This document shows, one piece after another, positions 59,981 through 64,000 of a stretch of DNA of 64,000 bases. The stretch is taken from contig JBJEPE010000092.1 in assembly GCA_051881075.1 (NCBI GenBank), positions 124,001-188,000 on the forward strand, written 5' to 3'. Under the pieces are notes generated by a model, which had not been told where the DNA came from, ran no database searches, and saw only the letters and a program-made list of their open reading frames with translations. This stretch comes from RUG14223 sp051881075. GTDB taxonomy: Bacteria > Bacillota > Clostridia > Oscillospirales > Acutalibacteraceae. Both the position numbers and the translations under genes were made by a program. Position 1 is the stretch's first letter, and every line of letters starts with the position of its first letter.

Positions 59981-62900
59981 ATGAAAAGATTTACAAAAAT
60001 AATTTTAGGACTTATAATTACTGCTTTGCTTGCTACTATAAGCACCGTATGTGCCTCTGCGGTCACTTTGGCAAGGCCTACTATAACCTCAGCAACATCG
60101 GCATCATACAGCAGTGTGCTGATAAAGTGGGGCAAAGTAACAAATGCAAAAAGCTATACTGTTTACCGTTCTACCGATAACGCATCATGGAAGCAGATAG
60201 CGTCGGTAACTACACTCAGCTATACCGATAAAGGTCTGACCTGCGGTAAAACATATTATTATACGCTCAGGGCAGTTTCAGGCAGCAGTAGGAGCGGATA
60301 TAATAAGGGTACTGCCGTTAAGGTCATCCCCTCTACCCCAACGGTATCATCGACGGTAGGCAAGTCTACTACATCTGTTGCAGTCACATGGAACAAAATT
60401 TCCGGTGCAAACGGATATTATCTTTACCGCTCAACCAAAAAGACCTCAGGGTGGACAAAAATAGCTACTATAAAGTCACAGTCTACGGTTACATATACCG
60501 ATAAAAACTGTAAATCAGGTACGGTCTACTACTATACCGTGCGTGCATACCGTACGGTAAGCGGTACTAACGTGTTGAGTAATTATGTTAAAACAGGTAA
60601 AGCCGGTATTCCGCTGCCTGCAACGACCAAGCTGAAATCCGCCGAAAGCGCGGGCTACAACTCAGTAAAAGTAACATGGTCGGCCGTAACGGGTGCTACA
60701 TCATATAAGATATACCGCAAATACGGCACAACAGGATGGAAAGGTCTAGCTACCGTAAGCGGCGGAACTACAGTAACATACACCGATTACACTTGTACTA
60801 CGGGTACAAAGTACACATACACAGTGCGAGCGATGCAAACGGCTGATTCCGTTACATCTACAGGCGGATATAACTCTACAGGTGTTGCCGCAACACCTAT
60901 CCCGTCTACTCCTATATTAAGCTCCGCAGTAAGCGTAGGCTACAATTCGGTAAAAATAAGCTGGGGCAAGGTAACCGGTGCTACATCCTACACTATTTAC
61001 CGTAAGGTCGCATCCGGCTCTTGGTCAACCGTTGCCACTGTGTCAGGCAATACAACCGTCACATATACCGATAAAACCTGTACAACAGGTACCGCATACA
61101 CATATACGGTACGTGCCGTAACAAAGAACAGCAACGGAAGCTACAAAAGCGGATATAACTCTACAGGTGTTACCGCAACACCAAAGCTTGACGTACCCGT
61201 TATCTCAGAGGTAAAGGCTACTGATTATCGTACCGTACGTATTTCATGGAATAAAATCGAAGGTGCAACCGGATACATATTACACAGAAAAACCGAAAAT
61301 TCCGATTGGGAAAATTACGCCATAATATCTAGCGGTCTCTCCTATACCGATACCGACTGTAAGGTAGGCGTAAAATATACATATAAAGTACAGGCCACAA
61401 TCAAAGTAAATAACACATTAATTTGCGGTGACTTCTCAACTCAGGCGCCTTTGGTGGCTACGTCATTAAATGCACCTGTTCTCAATGAGATAAAGCAAAC
61501 CGAGGATAACCTTGTAAATCTAATCTGGAGCAATCCTCAAGGTGTTGATTACTGCTACATATACAGAAAAATAGGCGGCGGTAGTTTTGAGAAAATTTCA
61601 GGCAAAGTAACAGAAACCGAATATACGGATACAGCCCGCAAGGCAGACGTAGAGCTTACATATGCCGTATGCGGTGTAAGGGAATATTCAGACGGCGGCA
61701 GCTATACGACTGAGCATAGCAATCCGCTTTCAATTACTGTAACACCAAAGCTTAAGACTGTTACTGTAACAGCTGTAACAGCGCTTGACTACAGCACAAT
61801 TTGCATAACATGGAATGAGGTAATCGGTGCAGACAGCTATAAAATATACAGAAAAGCTGAAAATTCCGATTGGCAGGAATACGACATGACACATGGCGAC
61901 CTATCCTATAACGATGCGAACTGTCGTGTAGGCGTAAATTACACATATAAGGTACAGGCCGCAGTAAACATAGATAACGTATATTATTACGGAGATATCT
62001 CCTCTGAGGAAATGTGGGCGCATACCACAATGAGCGCACCTGCCCTTATTGATATACAGCAAGTGAACTGTAATACCGTAAATCTAAGCTGGAGTAAGTC
62101 AGACGGCGCAGACTCATATTATATTTACAGAAAGAGCGGCAACGGTAGCTTTGAAAAAATATCTGAGGTTATAAACGGTACAGACTGTACTGACACTACC
62201 TGCGAGGCAGGCAAAGAATACACATATGCCGTATGCGCAGTAAAAATATATACAGCAGACGATATATATATAACAGACTACAGCAACAGCCTGTCATTTA
62301 CTACGGATATAGCTGTTCCGACGCTTTTAAGTGTAGAATCAGTTAGCTTTAATGCTATAAAGATAACATGGCAAAAGCTCAGCGATGCTCAAAGCTATTG
62401 TATATATAGAAAAGAAAACAATGATCCGGCGTATGTTAAGATAGATCAGGTAAACGGTGACATTACCGAATATACTGACAACACTTGCGTTACCGGCAGT
62501 CAATATTATTACACCGTTTCAGCAGTAAACGGAATATATGAGGGTAAGTATGACATTAACGGACTAAGTGCCGTCGCACAAATACCCGCGCCTCAGCTTA
62601 TATCTTTGGAAAGCAACGCCACAGGAGTACTCACGCTGACTTATACGGCTGTAAATTCGGCTGACGGATATATTATCTACCGAAAAGCTTCAGGCGGCGA
62701 TTTTGTTGAGATAGCAACGGTGAGCGGCGCACAAAACACTGTTTATAACGACTCAACCGTACTTTGCGGCACAAGCTACACATATACGGTATGTGCTTAT
62801 ATATCAGTAGATAATGAAACGGCTGAGGGATTACGTGATGAGGTCGGATTAACTAAGATACCATATCCGATGACGCCTGACGTAAGCGTAGAAACAGACG

Positions 62901-64000
62901 GACTTTGCGCAGTTATAAGCATTACCGAAGACGTAAATGCCGACGGATACTATATATACCGCAGTGTAAACAGCTTAGATCCGGAGTTACTCGCCCAGAC
63001 AGACAATCATATATATAACGATACATCAATCAATTACGCTGACGAATACATCTACAGCGTACAGACATTTGTTAATGTTGAAAATCAAGCGGTAACAAGC
63101 GAAATGTCACAACAAACGGATGTTGTTACCGTACTGCCGCCTGCTCCGGCAATAACAGGTACAGACAGTACCGAGAACGAAATAATCATTAAATTTAATA
63201 CGGTTAAAAATATAACTTCATATAATGTTTATCGCAGTGAAGCATTGACATCATGGCAATTTATAGGTAAAATAAATACTGAGGATTCGGCATTATCCGC
63301 TCAATATTCCGATATATCCGCACAGTACGGTAAGGCATACAGCTATACCGTAACAGCAGTTGCCTATACATCAGAAGCTAACAGCAGAGCAGTAGAAAGC
63401 AACTATGCACAGCAGACAGATAATATAAAGCTGAAGCTTCCCGTACCTGTTGTGGAAAAGGTTGATTTCAGCACGGAATACGGTTTCCGTATATATGCAA
63501 ATCCTATAGAAAAAGCTGATTCCTACTTAATGTATAAAAAGGGCGGACAGTATAACCAATTTACACTCTGTGGAACATCATACCAAAACCTTAGCGGATA
63601 TATCTGCTTTGACGATGATGACATTTATGCAAATACTGAATATGAATATGCCGTTACCGCTATTTATATTAATGACGAAAGCGACAAATCAGACAGTAAG
63701 AACATAAGCTACACACCGTCTGCACCTACAGCACAGCTCAGTTTTGACCCAGCTGATGCGTCATATACCGTAACTCTTACAAACGATGTATATCATGCAC
63801 TCAGATATGAACTATACCGTAGGTATGATGACACAAGCTATGAGCTTGCAGGCACATTCAGCGGAAACACCTGTACCGATAACAGCAATAATCTTTCTAA
63901 GAACAGCGCTTATATGGTTCGTGCTGTTATTCCGACCTATACGGGCGGAGAAGCAAATATAAGCGGCTCGGAGCTTACTTATAACTTTACAGAGGCCGCA
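59981..64000 (+). CDS. Secreted FN3-repeat giant (partial, runs off the window)
   Basis: The frame is open for 1,340 codons from the ATG at 59981 (TAAGGA ribosome binding site about 9 bases upstream) to the end of the window. A signal peptide (about residues 1-28, ending near CASA) is followed by at least 14 FN3-like modules of about 90-95 residues, with core patterns such as SVKVTWSAVTGATSYKIYRK and TAYTYTVRAV. The later modules diverge more. Many modules carry a Cys before the YTYTV strand. Unlike the two minus-strand giants, there is no LRR or beta-helix region in the visible part. It is probably a surface or secreted adhesion or spacer protein. The C-terminus and any anchor lie outside. 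Confidence 0.9.
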   Translation, partial: MKRFTKIILGLIITALLATISTVCASAVTLARPTITSATSASYSSVLIKWGKVTNAKSYTVYRSTDNASWKQIASVTTLSYTDKGLTCGKTYYYTLRAVSGSSRSGYNKGTAVKVIPSTPTVSSTVGKSTTSVAVTWNKISGANGYYLYRSTKKTSGWTKIATIKSQSTVTYTDKNCKSGTVYYYTVRAYRTVSGTNVLSNYVKTGKAGIPLPATTKLKSAESAGYNSVKVTWSAVTGATSYKIYRKYGTTGWKGLATVSGGTTVTYTDYTCTTGTKYTYTVRAMQTADSVTSTGGYNSTGVAATPIPSTPILSSAVSVGYNSVKISWGKVTGATSYTIYRKVASGSWSTVATVSGNTTVTYTDKTCTTGTAYTYTVRAVTKNSNGSYKSGYNSTGVTATPKLDVPVISEVKATDYRTVRISWNKIEGATGYILHRKTENSDWENYAIISSGLSYTDTDCKVGVKYTYKVQATIKVNNTLICGDFSTQAPLVATSLNAPVLNEIKQTEDNLVNLIWSNPQGVDYCYIYRKIGGGSFEKISGKVTETEYTDTARKADVELTYAVCGVREYSDGGSYTTEHSNPLSITVTPKLKTVTVTAVTALDYSTICITWNEVIGADSYKIYRKAENSDWQEYDMTHGDLSYNDANCRVGVNYTYKVQAAVNIDNVYYYGDISSEEMWAHTTMSAPALIDIQQVNCNTVNLSWSKSDGADSYYIYRKSGNGSFEKISEVINGTDCTDTTCEAGKEYTYAVCAVKIYTADDIYITDYSNSLSFTTDIAVPTLLSVESVSFNAIKITWQKLSDAQSYCIYRKENNDPAYVKIDQVNGDITEYTDNTCVTGSQYYYTVSAVNGIYEGKYDINGLSAVAQIPAPQLISLESNATGVLTLTYTAVNSADGYIIYRKASGGDFVEIATVSGAQNTVYNDSTVLCGTSYTYTVCAYISVDNETAEGLRDEVGLTKIPYPMTPDVSVETDGLCAVISITEDVNADGYYIYRSVNSLDPELLAQTDNHIYNDTSINYADEYIYSVQTFVNVENQAVTSEMSQQTDVVTVLPPAPAITGTDSTENEIIIKFNTVKNITSYNVYRSEALTSWQFIGKINTEDSALSAQYSDISAQYGKAYSYTVTAVAYTSEANSRAVESNYAQQTDNIKLKLPVPVVEKVDFSTEYGFRIYANPIEKADSYLMYKKGGQYNQFTLCGTSYQNLSGYICFDDDDIYANTEYEYAVTAIYINDESDKSDSKNISYTPSAPTAQLSFDPADASYTVTLTNDVYHALRYELYRRYDDTSYELAGTFSGNTCTDNSNNLSKNSAYMVRAVIPTYTGGEANISGSELTYNFTEAA

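Noticed and set aside
37636..64000. Sortase (LPXTG), SLH or dockerin signals in the three FN3 giants
   Set aside because: The C-termini of the two complete giants end shortly after the last FN3 module without such motifs; the third is incomplete.
1..64000. tRNA, rRNA or insertion sequences
   Set aside because: I saw no cloverleaf-like conserved tRNA segments, rRNA signatures, transposase motifs or terminal inverted repeats with target duplications. Short tRNA genes could be missed by eye.

Overview
The window looks like a chromosomal piece of an anaerobic, spore-forming Firmicute of the Clostridia, most like the gut Ruminococcus/Oscillospiraceae group. The reasons are a spoIID sporulation gene, strong AGGAGG-type ribosome binding sites with some GTG and TTG starts, moderately AT-rich DNA, very large secreted repeat proteins, and a secreted protein that joins starch-binding-like (CBM26-like) modules to a C-terminal dockerin. 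The last combination recalls the amylosome of Ruminococcus bromii and its relatives. Species assignment is inference. Two runs of exactly 100 N (18789-18888 and 36537-36636) are assembly placeholders. Both fall in duplicated DNA, so the source is probably a draft or metagenome assembly.

Layout. (1) 1-2.7 kb: the start of an unknown membrane or secreted protein (minus), spoIID, and an ECF sigma factor with a small membrane partner (plus). (2) 2.7-14.3 kb: a housekeeping block on the minus strand. alr, polA, an arginine-phosphatase-like gene, rimI, tsaD, a DUF951 gene, prfA, tsaC and coaE form one compact operon. A DUF421 membrane protein, the NAD(P)HX repair enzyme and a lipoprotein follow beyond a hairpin. 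(3) 14.6-20.7 kb: a dockerin protein of about 2,000 residues with five repeats of a three-domain unit. (4) 20.9-25.9 kb: response regulator, sensor kinase and HtrA protease, an envelope-stress type cluster. (5) 26.1-32.5 kb: a VanW-type wall protein diverging from an ABC-2 transporter pair (with a degenerate ATPase) and a UgtP/MGDG-synthase-like glycosyltransferase. (6) 32.8-35.6 kb: a MacB/FtsX-type ABC protein. (7) 35.8-37.5 kb: a duplicated cassette of a Cys-rich small protein with a glycyl-radical-activase-like radical SAM protein. One radical SAM copy has decayed to a roughly 40-bp remnant. (8) 37.6-57.6 kb: two giant secreted proteins of 2,429 and about 4,109 residues on the minus strand (BspA-like LRR plus 21 FN3; beta-helix plus MBG/YDG plus 9 FN3). 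They share a colinear seven-module FN3 tail. (9) 58-64 kb: tcdA, a D-2-hydroxyacid dehydrogenase, and a third FN3 giant that runs off the window end.

How the genes connect. tsaC, tsaD and tcdA belong to the t6A/ct6A tRNA modification pathway; tsaB and tsaE are not seen here. About half of the window codes for exported proteins (dockerin protein, three FN3 giants, VanW protein, HtrA, lipoprotein), which fits a cell with an elaborate surface plus HtrA-based quality control. The best candidate for an undescribed system is the Cys-rich protein/radical SAM cassette: no glycyl radical enzyme or known peptide-maturation partner is nearby, the unit has been duplicated, and the small protein keeps a Cys/Ser/Asp-rich C-terminus.
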